From contig CATIUR010000003.1 of NCBI GenBank assembly GCA_949592205.1, positions 138,795,259 through 138,859,258 of the forward strand: a stretch of 64,000 nt of DNA, in the 5' to 3' direction. The translations under genes and the position numbers were made by a program. This DNA comes from Helichrysum umbraculigerum. Taxonomy: Eukaryota > Streptophyta > Magnoliopsida > Asterales > Asteraceae. Shown here piece after piece: positions 23,345-33,706 of this stretch (positions within the stretch are counted from its first letter, which is position 1; every line of letters starts with the position of its first letter). The notes below the pieces were generated by a model. The model made no database searches. It saw only the letters and a program-made list of their open reading frames with translations, and was not told the DNA's origin.

Positions 23345-24472
23345 TCAGATTTTCCAGCGTTTCACTATAAATTGGATAAAGCCCTGTATGGACTAAAACA
23401 AGCTCCGAGAGGTTGGTATGATACTCTCTTTGTCCATCTAATAAAATGTGGCTATGTTAGAGGTAAGATTGACAGCACATTGTTTATTAAGAGAGATAAG
23501 AGAGATGTCATACTTGTCCAAATTTATGTTGATGATATCATTTTTGGGTCTACTAACAGTGACATGTGCAAGGAATTTTCTGATCTCATGACTAAAAGTT
23601 ATGAAATGAGCATGATGGGTGAATTAACATTTTTTCTTGGTCTGCATATAAAACAAACCAAAACATGAATTTTTATAAGTCAAGGAAAATATGTTAAGGA
23701 CTTGTTAAAGACATTTGAATTTGCTAACTGCTCATCCCTTGCTACACCCATGTCACCTGCAGTGAAATTACATGCTGATTCTGATGGTAAATCTGTAAAC
23801 ATCACTGCTTACAGAGGTATGATCGGATCACTCCTGTACCTCACTGCAAGTAGACCAGATATTATGTTTGCTACATGTCTATGTGCTAGGTATCAAGCTG
23901 ATCCAAAGGAATCACATCTCCTCGCTATTAAGAGAATATTCAGATATCTGAAGGGTACACCAAATCTTGGACTCTGGTATCCATCTGGTTTAGATTTCTC
24001 ACTAAAAGGATATTCTGATTCTGATCATGCTGGATGCAAGCTGGATAGAAAGAGTACATCTGGTAGCTGTCAGTTTCTGGGAGAAAAGCTTGTTAGCTGG
24101 TCCAGCAAGAAACAAAATTCAGTTTCAACTTCTACCGTTAAAGCTGAATATGTCGCTACTAGTGCTTGTACTGCTCAAATTCTCTGGATGAGAAATCAAC
24201 TTGCTGACTATGGGTTTGACTTCACTTAAATACCAATTTACTGTGATAGTCAAAGTGCCATAGCCATTGCAAACAATCCAGTGGTGCACTCAAGGACAAA
24301 GCACATTGATGTCAGATATCATTTCATCAGGGACCATGTGATGAAAGGTGACAATGAACTGCATTTTATTCCAACGGATTATCAACTCGCTGACCTGTTC
24401 ACAAAACCTTTGGATGAAAAGAGATTTAACTTTTTTGTCAGCGAGCTTGGTATGTTAAACTTAAATGAATAA
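23345..24472 (+). pseudogene. Copia RT end + RNase H fragment, two in-frame stops
   Basis: One frame reads from about 23348 (DFPAFHYKLDKALYGLKQAP) through the RT catalytic YVDDIIFG, then the RNase H region with DSDHAGCKLDRKSTSG, the Glu in VKAEYVA and YCDSQSAIAIANNP, to TAA at 24470. It is interrupted only by in-frame stops at 23666-23668 and 24227-24229; no frameshift is needed. About 375 codons remain of a ~1,400-codon pol. Everything 5' of mid-RT is missing and it directly abuts the gypsy LTR. The RNase H and RT motifs are otherwise well kept, so it decayed recently. Confidence 0.93.
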
Positions 24473-24495
24473 ATAAACTCTTGAGTTTATTTATT
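24468..24495. other. Perfect 13-bp hairpin just after the copia pol stop
   Basis: AATAAATAAACTC and GAGTTTATTTATT are exact inverted copies separated by two bases, overlapping the TAA stop of the pol fragment. Confidence 0.8.
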
Positions 24496-24806
24496 TATTT
24501 TTGTTTAAATTTAAAATTGCTTTAAATAAAATGACTTTGTAAACTATAACGTTAGTAGAGCATACTCACCGATCAATTAAACCTGACTGATCCAATCAGC
24601 TAGTTCAATACTCAGTGAGTTGTGCTCTTTCTAAATTTATAACTTATAAAGTCTCATGAATATTTATTTATGTCTTTATATTAAGTTTATATCATCTCTC
24701 TATGTTATTTCTAGTTGATTCAGTTAGTATTATAAGTTGTAACTTAATCAGTGAACTATAACATAGAGTTATGCTATGTATTTAATTCAAGACATAATCT
24801 ATATTC

Positions 24807-24809
<3 letters not shown>
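24496..24809. other. Non-coding, probable copia 3' region
   Basis: AT-rich, no ORF. A segment near 24730-24770 (ATTATAAGTTGTAACTTAATCAGT) resembles one near 26190-26220 on the other side of the TIR element, so the region seems to be continuous copia 3' sequence split by that element, or a diverged repeat of it. Confidence 0.4.
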
Positions 24810-24871
<62 letters not shown>

Positions 24872-26080
24872 TTGGTTATTGTAGAATAATGCTTATAGTA
24901 GAATAAATAAAACAAATTTTCAGCCATCCGATGATAAACAGATCAAATTTATTTTACAACAAAGTCAAAGGTTCATTTATAGCTCTTCAAGGGTAAAATC
25001 GACATTTATGCACTTATTATAAAACAATACCTAATTACCAGATCTGATGCACAAAACACATTGATCCACTTTAACGCACATTATTTCAACAGCAAAAAAT
25101 ACAAGAACTAATTATAGAAAAGTAATAATCAAACATGAAATCATTTAACAAGCAATAAAATTGGTTCATAATCTTTGATGCACGACTTGATTCACGGATT
25201 TACAAAGTCCAATAGATAAACACGAAGCTTGATTCACCATATGTGAAAACAACTTGATTCACACATACTCAAAATCGAATCAGTATACAAGCAATTAAAT
25301 ATTCATTGTACAAGAAAAAGGTAAACCAAACCATACACTATAATACGAAATTCATTTTAATCCTATTTTGATACAACTAATCACCAAAAAAACGTAAAGA
25401 GAAACACTTGAGTTTACTGATTCACATAACTACTAGAGTTGATGCACATATCTACAACATGATGCACCACTATTATTCCCACTCCCAAACTTTGTTCTTC
25501 ATCTACAGACCGGGAAGACAACTTGTCGGAACAACTGATGCACATCGTAAATCTGACGCACACCAAAATATCTTGATTCACAACGAAAATTAAAAACCTT
25601 TTGTGCATCAATCAGCGGACTTGGATATGATCGTGATTAGAACTCGGTGGAGATAAACAGAACATGATGATATAAACAAAGAATACGGCGGCGGCCTGGT
25701 GGCTGTGAAGCGGTTTCCAATGCTTTCAAGATTGATGACGGTTGGCCGGAGTTTTCATGACCGTGGCAGGGTTATATAATAGATGTGTTGCAGTTCAAGC
25801 ATTTGTGAAGCGGCCGGTAGTTTTGGTTCAACAATTTAGTGTGATCGGAATTAGAGAGAGCATGCTTGAGGGGTAGGTGGGATTAGGGCTTATTTTGGTT
25901 GGCAAAGAAAAGAACAGCCGAAGTAAAAAAAAATGGGACGGGGGAGTTTTGTTAGGGAAATTAAAGACCATAAGAAATTGTCTAAAATACCCTTTGACCC
26001 GTATTAAAATCCAAGGACACTTGTCAAGCTTACATGTTATTCTATTTATTCTACCATAAACTCTATTCTATTTGATACAA

Positions 26081-26131
<51 letters not shown>
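24810..26131. mobile_element. TIR element embedded in a TA microsatellite (Micron/TAFT-like)
   Basis: The element proper is 24868-26084 (1,217 bp). It is flanked on both sides by (TA)n tracts (24810-24867 and 26085-26131). The ends are imperfect inverted repeats: left GGGTTTGGTTATTGTAGAAT, right (reverse complement) GGGTTTGTATCAAATAGAAT, and both then contain GTAGAATAAATA. Elements that insert specifically in TA microsatellites are known from rice (Micron) and maize (TAFT, Mutator-related); the assignment here is by layout only. No transposase. The interior has a TGATNCAC motif cluster (25045-25610) and a GC-rich block with CGGCGGCGG near 25686. Confidence 0.75.
25045..25610 (+). repeat. Dispersed TGATNCAC motif cluster
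   Basis: Eleven TGATNCAC copies (mostly TGATGCAC or TGATTCAC) at 25045, 25062, 25176, 25188, 25230, 25255, 25418, 25440, 25460, 25536 and 25574, one TGACGCAC at 25554 and one inverted copy at 25603. Nearly all share one orientation. Irregular spacing excludes a simple tandem repeat. Confidence 0.9.
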
Positions 26132-26134
<3 letters not shown>

Positions 26135-26387
26135 CTATAAGTTGATAAGTTTAATTCATATCAAAACTATAACTATGTCTCAATGATTTAATCAGTATTC
26201 TAAGTTGTGATTAGATCAGCAAGATAATGAATCAGACTTATCCTCTTATATGTGTTATATTCTTTTCGGTGGCAAATCAAGTCTCTGATTATGTATCTTC
26301 ATGGACTCTTAAATCCCTGAGATATCATTTAATGGTGAAATTTAAATTGACAAACATTCGTTATATTTAATACATTTTGTATTTAAT
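26131..26387. other. Non-coding remnant
   Basis: AT-rich DNA with no ORF; faint similarity to 24700-24790 as noted there. Confidence 0.3.
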
Positions 26388-28252
26388 TGTGACAACCGTC
26401 CAATCTTAGGTCATTATCACACTCGAATCCCAATTTTAATTTAAAGCATTCCTTGAATCCTAGGTTGTGATTCCGTAGGCTTACTAATGTCGTAAAACGT
26501 CCTAGTGATTGCTTAGTGAACCATGAGTTATTTTAAACATGTTAAATTAGGTTACTAAGTGCCAAATTAAGCAATGAAAAATTTATCTCTTTATACTTTC
26601 ATAAAATCCTTATCGAATCGCAAACCGAAAATTCCCGTGACTCGACAACGCAAACTAAATCAGATAAATAATACGTAAACATCAAACTTGGACAAATTAA
26701 GCGTATGATAATTTAATTCAAGAATTTAAAATTACTTATTTTTAGAACTCAAACATTAATCACTAAATTATCTCAAAATTTACCTTTTAAAATACAAATA
26801 CTTACACACTTTTAATACAAATTAAATATACAACTTTTATACATATTATTTAACAAAAAAAAAAAAAGATGATAATAACATAAATAAAATCTTCAAAAAA
26901 TCTGCCCCTTTTTATTGTATTTCAAACTCTTTTATTTCTCATAAAAACACATTATTACTCTCATTTCCCCAAAACTCAAACCCACACTCTTCTCCTTCCT
27001 CTCTCTAAAACACACACACAAACTCTCTCTAAACTCTCTCAAATTTCCAGCCATGTTCAAGAGAAAATCCAGATTTCTTAAAGGTGTTCATCACCAAATA
27101 AAATCTTGGAGGTAAATCAAATCATCTATACCTCTTTATCTTTCATTTTCTTGTATTTTCTTCATAAAAAATTTGGATTTTATGCATTTTCCATGGCTAA
27201 AATCTTCATAAAATGCTTGATGTTTGTAGGTTATACCTTTTCACATCCATATGTGTTAAAATGAAAGGATAACCCATGATCAAACCAAAAATCAAGTGAA
27301 AAATCGAATTATTGCTTGTAATCTTGTAAAATCTTGTTCATCTTTAAGCGAATCTTTCATTATATGTTAATAATCATCTCTAACACATCATGAATGTATT
27401 TCAACACCATGCATGTGTTAGATCATGGATTTATAGGTCAAAAGATCAAAAGTTCATTTTGTTTCATGGTGGTGTTCTTATTTAAACACCAAACACCCAC
27501 CATGGACTTGAATGTTTCTGTCCAGATTCTGTTATACGAAATGTACAAGGTCATAACTCACTCATTTATAAATGAAATTGGACATTTTTATAGTCTAAAA
27601 TCAAGTACTAGAAGTAAGCTTTCCAACCCCATAAACCTCATATTTTTCTGATTTAGTTTGGTATTTTTAATAAATTTTGTGAGTAAAGATATACAAACTG
27701 TAGGAAAAAGTCAGAAACTTTTCTCTTACTGTTTTTTACATAACTGGAGCCTCACACCTCCAAATGACTTGAAACCAATGCCAAAAGTTTACAAATTTCA
27801 TTAGCTACAACTTTCAAGAAGACCATTTTTATTGATTCCATGTACATTTTGTTCAGAAACAATGATTGCATGCATGTGTTGAATAAAAGGAGATGATGGG
27901 ACTGTAAGAAATACGCCAGCGTTGGTGCCAACCAACTGGTTCGAACCTTCGAAGGTTCGGGCTGCTAGGGGTGCCAACAAAATCGTGGTGTACTTTTCGA
28001 TATCAGCTCTGGGGTGAATCATGATGTTGATGTTCATGTTGAGATCGAAGTGCCATTTATCTAAGGTAATTTTTGATGATTATAATCCATTTCAATTTAA
28101 TGATATAACCTGTAGCTACTCACTGTCCATGTAGCAACTCATGTGACAAGTAAATGGAAACTATGTGTGTCCCTATTCATTGTTACCTAATTATATATAA
28201 GGTCCATTTTTCAGTTTGACCATTCTTGATAAAAAGAAACTTGACCACGTGT
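26388..28252 (+). repeat. Probable LTR fragment, gypsy-like, right end not found
   Basis: Begins TGTGACAACCGTCC after a TTAAT, a typical LTR start. A CT-rich leader-like stretch (26930-27050) is followed by ATGTTCAAGAGAAA, resembling a segment of the solo LTR near 34126 (ATGTTCTTCAAGAAAAG). A perfect 18-bp palindrome CGAACCTTCGAAGGTTCG is at 27942-27959. No ORF is credible. The right terminus and TSD are not visible, so it is truncated or I have missed the end. Confidence 0.45.
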
Positions 28253-28593
28253 CCTTTCAATGGGTTAATACACACGAAGGGGATTAAAGTATCCTAAAAT
28301 GTTCGCTTGGGGTACTAAAGTTTATGATATGACAAAAATATAACCCAACTTTTAAAACCCCTCCCAAGTGGAAAATGAGCTGACAATTTGAACAATTTTA
28401 TAAACTTTTATTATCCTTTTATACATTTTAATAAACTTTAGTTATCCTTGTAAATATATTAATAAACTTTAGTTACTCTTAAACACAATACGTATAGTTA
28501 ACTCATAGTTTTGTCAAATCATAAACTTTAGTACCCCAAGCGAACATTTTGGGATACTTTAATCCTCTCCGTGTGTATTAACCCCCTTTCAAT
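28253..28593. mobile_element. MITE, 323 bp, 9-bp TSD (Mutator-like)
   Basis: The element 28262-28584 has inverted ends of about 75 bp: left GGGTTAATACACACG..., right ...CGTGTGTATTAACCC, with the inner arms AAGTATCCTAAAATGTTCGC and its near-complement. The flanking 9-bp duplication is CCTTTCAAT at 28253-28261 and 28585-28593. The 9-bp TSD points to the Mutator superfamily. No coding capacity. The core contains short repeats of AATAAACTTTAGTTA. Confidence 0.92.
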
Positions 28594-29547
28594 TAGTAAA
28601 ACTTGTCATTCAAAGATGTTTTCGGTTCCAATTCATAAATATTTTTAAAATTTCGGTTTGAACCGAGTTCGATTTTCAAAATGACTTGGCTTGATTTGTT
28701 AAAAGAAACCCTAGAGATGATCCGCAACTCATGCAAACTAAGACTTCTCTTCCAAATTTCCACAGACCTAAATAATGGGGAAAAAAACCCAATCAATGAG
28801 AAAACCCACACCCTAAATGCAAAAGAAATCCACAAACCAAATGATATAAAATCTCAAAACAACACTGAAAAAACCACAGCTTAGAAAATAATTGTAATGA
28901 TTGTGTAACTAATAACTTACCAAACAAGTCTATTGCCATTTTTGACAACACCGTAACCGATCCGGACTAGGTGGATACCGGCAGTGCGGGTATCCGGAAC
29001 TCGACGAGTAGGTATATATCCACAGGTTTGGGTTGTGAGTAATCTACATTAAAGGATGAAGTTTTTAAGGGTCGAGGATGGCCATGGCCCCCAAATATTG
29101 GTGGCTTTTGTGTAGTTTTATTCCAAATTGATGGGTTGACTCATGTTTTGAATACTTGGGCCTGCTGTAAACTTAAGAAAACGGCTTCATCACTAATTTT
29201 AGATGTTTTTGCTTTTTCATGTTGCTTATTTATACTCATTTCTTGTAATTTTAATGTCGAATTTAAATCGAGTTGATGCGTGACAAAATTTTTAAAAGAC
29301 ATATATCAATATCATTAAAGGTCTTATGAATCAAATTTTAATTTTAGTTTCTCTGTCATTAATTTTATGTTTCTTTATACGTTATATCGTTTATACCATG
29401 TTTCTTTATATATAATGATGATATGGATTCATGTACCATGTTTCGTTATATCATTTCTCTGTCATTTCTAGGGTTTTGATTTAGTCGATTCTTATCGAAT
29501 TTCAGAATTTGGTTCTACTCCAAAGATCTATCGATCGATTGATTACA
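28594..29547. other. Non-coding; upstream of the NAP1 exons
   Basis: No ORF, TIR or LTR recognised. It would hold the promoter and 5' UTR of the NAP1 gene piece; I see no clear TATA box close to the ATG. Confidence 0.4.
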
Positions 29548-29971
29548 ATGAGCAGCAATAACGAAGGTGATTTCAGCATGAATGATCTCAACTCTAATCT
29601 TCCTGCTGCAACTGCTGGTACTTGTTAGTTTTGTACTTTTTAATCGTATATATATACTGCCTGTATCTATAGATTCTGATTTGTTTAATTATATGTTGCT
29701 TGATTGCTAGCTCTTAGTGTTGAGGATCGTGCTGGTCTTGTTATTGTCCTCAAGGTTGTTTTGTTGATTAATTTCTTATTCTTAGTGTTGTTTGGATCGA
29801 TTAAATGATCTGTTTGTTTGTGTGTGTGTGTAGTTATATTGATATTGGTTTGTGTTATGTGTGTATAGACTATAGAGTAAGCTTGATGAGTTGACTGGTC
29901 AACATCCTGACATTTTGGATACTCTTTCGGGTAATGTTAGGCAACGTGTTGGTGTTCTTAAGGATCTTCAG
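29548..29971 (+). pseudogene. NAP1: NAP1 (nucleosome assembly protein 1), exons 1-3 only
   Basis: Three exons with proper GT/AG borders: 29548-29617, 29711-29754 and 29876-29971. They splice in phase to 70 uninterrupted codons: MSSNNEGDFSMNDLNSN..., ALSVEDRAGLVIVLK, SKLDELTGQHPDILDTLS... VLKDLQ. This matches the start of plant NAP1, a histone H2A-H2B chaperone of ~370 residues. The next exon (the SQHDELE...-type sequence in the family) is not found downstream, where TE insertions begin within about 800 bp. Either this is a truncated copy, or a working gene whose third intron has swollen beyond the window. The clean frame and splice sites argue against long decay. Called pseudogene with reservation. 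Confidence 0.7.
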
Positions 29972-30100
29972 GTATTATATGTGTTTATTGTGCGTCAGTT
30001 ATATGATTGGTTTCTTGATAGTTATTTGTTACTCCTATCTGTTTTCGGCTCTTATACACAAGTAAAGTAGTTACGATTGTTGAGAACGAAAGTACATGAG

Positions 30101-30162
<62 letters not shown>

Positions 30163-30747
30163 ATATCTCTACAAATAACAAGATACCCTTCATTTTTTTT
30201 TCCTTCGCTGACTCGTTCCCCACTGGACCCACCTCCTCGCAAACAAAACCAAGTGACGAGCTTCGGTTATCCGAAGTTGCCAACCGACAAGACAAACCGA
30301 TGGGCTCGTGCCATCGGTGTCGGTTCGTCGGTTGTGAACCGACGAGAGCAGACGACTCCGGTTGGGAGTGGCCTTATAATTATAAATATAGTAAATATAT
30401 GATCTGGTTTTCAGTAATTATGTCGTAACGCAACTGTTACCTATTTATATCGTTGTATTCATATTTTCGTTGGAAGTGATTGTGGATTTGTGGTGATGCC
30501 CGTTTCTGTTATAGTTTGGTTAGCATTTACGCATCCCTCAACAAAACTTATTAACCTGCGTTTGAGGTTCATTGATTGACTAAAGGAAGTAGATATATGC
30601 ACAGTCACTTTCAACAAGTAGGTAATCGATCCGTTATTGATGCACCGCCATTGGTGTTACCTTCAATCATTGACTTTCGCCTTGCTTGGTGGCAACGATT
30701 TAGTTCATCTAGGTTGTGTATGTTGTTGTCTTTATATTCACTTGCGG
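29972..30747. other. Intron-like or intergenic DNA with (AT)n and a GC hairpin
   Basis: An (AT)28 microsatellite is at 30105-30160. A GC-richer stretch (30185-30370) contains several ACCGAC/GTCGGT words and an 8-bp hairpin CGTCGGTT-GTG-AACCGACG at 30326-30344. No coding sequence recognised. Confidence 0.5.
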
Positions 30748-31088
30748 TCGTGGTTTGGGTTTAGGTCACCGAAATGCAACCAACTTTGGCTCGATGTCTA
30801 TTGTGTGTAACGAACTTAAGGGTGGATGTAAGAATGCAAGTAACTTTCAAAAAAGGTGTTTTAATTAATGTAATTTGATGACGTGTCACTCGTTGAAGGT
30901 GCTATGTGGCGTCCGGAGGTGCCATGTGGCATCATGAGAGTTTGACAACTCAATGACACATCATCACATTACATTAAAACACCATTTTTGAAAGTTACGC
31001 ATTCTTACACCCACCCTTAAGTTGGTTACACACAATAAATATCGGACCAAAGTTGGTTGCATTTCGGTGACCTAAGCCCTCGTGGTTT
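30748..31088. mobile_element. MITE, 323 bp, 9-bp TSD (Mutator-like), second family
   Basis: The element 30757-31079 starts GGGTTTAGGTCACCGAAATG and ends with the near-exact inverse, ...CATTTCGGTGACCTAAGCCC. The arms continue inward through GCAACCAACTTTGG. The TSD is TCGTGGTTT at 30748-30756 and 31080-31088. It differs in sequence from the MITE at 28262 though it has the same length and TSD size. Confidence 0.93.
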
Positions 31089-32171
31089 TTTACTGTTAAA
31101 TTATGAATTATAATATTATTGATTGTGTTCTTACGATTACATGGCATCTCTATTTATAATAGAGAATAACTTAGAGAACAAACTAGATAGTTTTAACCTA
31201 AAAACCTAATGGGCCCTAAACCCACAATTGGGTTTGGGCCAACTAACCTAGCCCTCTAATACTCCCGAGGCTTCCGGACAACTAGAGCAAATGTTGATTA
31301 TCTTCATCTTTCTTTTCGTCTTCTTTTGATTTAGTTTGCTTCTTGCTTTTTGTTGTTGGCACGAGATAAACTTGTATTCGGCGGTAAAGTTGTATGCTGT
31401 TTGACTCCTTTCTATAACGTTTTTTTTTATTCTTTTCACGTCATGGCTTGCTTTGCTTAGGTAGGAGTGACAATTTTTTATCGACTCTTTTCGTAAACAA
31501 CAAATAAATCTCCGGTGTTATAACAAATTAAAGAGTTATGTTGATGAGACAATAGTAGTTAGTATTTGATTGCTAAAAATCAACATTGAAGGTTAGAGTT
31601 TTATAGATTAGGATTTAGGGGATAAAAAACAAACACTAATTTAAAAGAAATCAATAAATCCATAGATAATAAATAAATAAAAAACTAACTTGTTGCTAAT
31701 GAAGATTAGAAAGAAGAAGTGATTTTTTTTTTTTTTTAAATCAAAAGAAAATATAAAAGATTCATGGGCTATGTTGATGGATTGATGAACATTAAATTAA
31801 AAAGAATCAAACCATTCGATCGGTGACTTATGTGGCAAAGCTTCAACAGAAAACATATAAAAATAAAGTTACCGACTAAAAACAATTTAAGACACGTAAA
31901 AGTAAATGGATCCCTCCGAATGACCGATTGGTGACCAGAGGATGATGATTGTTTTCCGATGGCTTTTTTTCCCCTTCATTCATCTAGTTCTGATACCATT
32001 TTAAATTATGAATTATAATATTATTGATTGTGTTCTTACGATTACATAGCATCTCTATTTATAATAGAGAATAACTTAGGGAACAAGGTAAATAGTTTTA
32101 ACCTAAAAACCTAATGGACCTTAAACCCGCAATTGGGTTTGGGCCAACTAACCTAGCCCTCTAATATTTAC
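31089..32171 (-). mobile_element. TRIM-like mini LTR retrotransposon (1,073 bp)
   Basis: Two direct repeats of about 168 bp (31094-31261 and 31999-32166) begin TTAAATTATGAATTATAATA and end CCTCTAATA. The TSD is TTTAC at 31089-31093 and 32167-32171. The minus strand reads TGGTATCAGAAC at the inner edge of the right repeat, a tRNA-Met PBS (last bases altered). The interior (~740 bp) is non-coding. The size and short LTRs fit TRIM elements. It sits directly beside the TSD of the preceding MITE. Confidence 0.88.
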
Positions 32172-33503
32172 ATGATATGAAACGTACGTGAAGCCTGGTC
32201 TTTTGGTAAGACTGAGTTCGTAGTGTTTCAACTTAGAGAATTTGTTACGCCTATGTTTAAACATCAACTTAACTTGTTTATCGGGGTACGTCAAACATTG
32301 TGCCAGGTTTTATTTATTTTTTTCAAGCTAAATTTAGTACTTCAGATGTAAATCAAGTTTAACACTTCAAGTGTTTTGCAAAAAATGTTTACAATAAATG
32401 CTTAAAAAATGATAGATTGTTAATTCTCATGGGACAAGAATTTGTGTACGTTAAGACAAAGAGAATTTTGTGTTCTCAATTTTATTTTATTTTTTTTAAA
32501 AAAACATTATTTAAACTTTGCTTAATCTGTTAAGGTTATCTGATGTACGTTTAATTGTTTATTATGTCGTAGAATTTTCATTTTCATGTGACAATAAAGT
32601 TGTATATAGGGATTTAACATTTTAATCTATTGTAGTAAAACATAGAAATTAATCTACAATTATTGCTTTTTAATTATGGTTTCTAACAATCATCAAATTT
32701 GTAGACTTAGTTATACCAAAATTATTATTACTAAAATCTATGCTATGTACTATAAAATTTAATTTTTAAAATAATTCGTGATACACAACTTAAGTTCATG
32801 ATACACAATAATTATTAATGTACTGATACATAACTTTAAATTTTGTAACACATTGATACACAACTCAGTTACAAAATTAAGACACATCAATTTTATTCAA
32901 ATACATATTTTTAAGTAACATTTTTATATCCTTGCAGGCTACACTCAAATTTCTTGACTTTTACACATGTAACAAGGTGGAGATCTTGAAGCTTTTTCCA
33001 ATCCTACGTTTAATTATTGACAACTCATGTTTTCAACATATACAAACCATTTTGTATTTAGTGCTAAGCTTTAATACATTTATACTTATAAATACTTTGA
33101 TTCTAACAAAAAAAAATTACACTACCTATCACAAAAACAATAGTTAGATAGAGATCCGAGTGAACCACAGATCTGACCGGAGCAAAAGATGAATGTGATA
33201 AGAGAAGATTAAGAATTTGATCGGAGAAAAAAAAGGCTTAAACAATAACGTTGTAGTTGCTTGATATAAGACGATGTTATATAGATCAAACGACGCGGGA
33301 AAATAAGAAGGCGGTGGTGGAATCGGCAGATGACAGCGACGCTTAAACGGATGGTGGTTCGCAAATGAGACGACGGCGGCGGTGGACCGACAATCGTCGG
33401 CGGAACTGGAGAATGACAATGGTAGGACTAGCGGCGTCGGCAAGTAGATCTGAAAATCATGAGTTGTAAGTGTGGAAGGAGGTGAGGGTTAGAGATGAAG
33501 TTG
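32172..33503. other. Unassigned DNA with TGATACAC repeats and a GC-rich block
   Basis: TGATACAC occurs at 32779, 32799 and 32854, with TGATACAT at 32824. A GC-rich block with GGCGGCGGTGG is at 33310-33430. This resembles the interior of the TIR element at 24868-26084. I could not find its ends. Copia-3 is inserted into it at 33509. Confidence 0.4.
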
Positions 33504-33508
33504 AGTAT

Positions 33509-33706
33509 TGTTGGAAAATTTAGTGAAATATGTGCATTTTTCACCAACTTTGGATACATAATTTTATATGTATATGTGGTATATATAAATATTCATTTAC
33601 GTAATTGCGTTCTCCCTTATAAGAGCTTCGCAATGATATAATGTGTGTCCAAAACTGAGCTGATGTGAATGAGATATCGATTCACAAAGTAAGACATTTG
33701 ATGTAT
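33509..33706 (+). repeat. Copia-3 5' LTR, piece 1
   Basis: Matches 53138-53335 of the 3' LTR almost exactly (TGTTGGAAAATTTAGTG...). It ends at the TSD TGTAT of the solo LTR insertion. Confidence 0.95.

Noticed and set aside
30096..30428. Open frames starting with Tyr-Ile repeats on both strands
   Set aside because: Translation of the (AT)n microsatellite.
33144..33443. 99-codon minus-strand frame
   Set aside because: Low-complexity Pro/Ser/Phe translation of a GC block; no family signal or start context.
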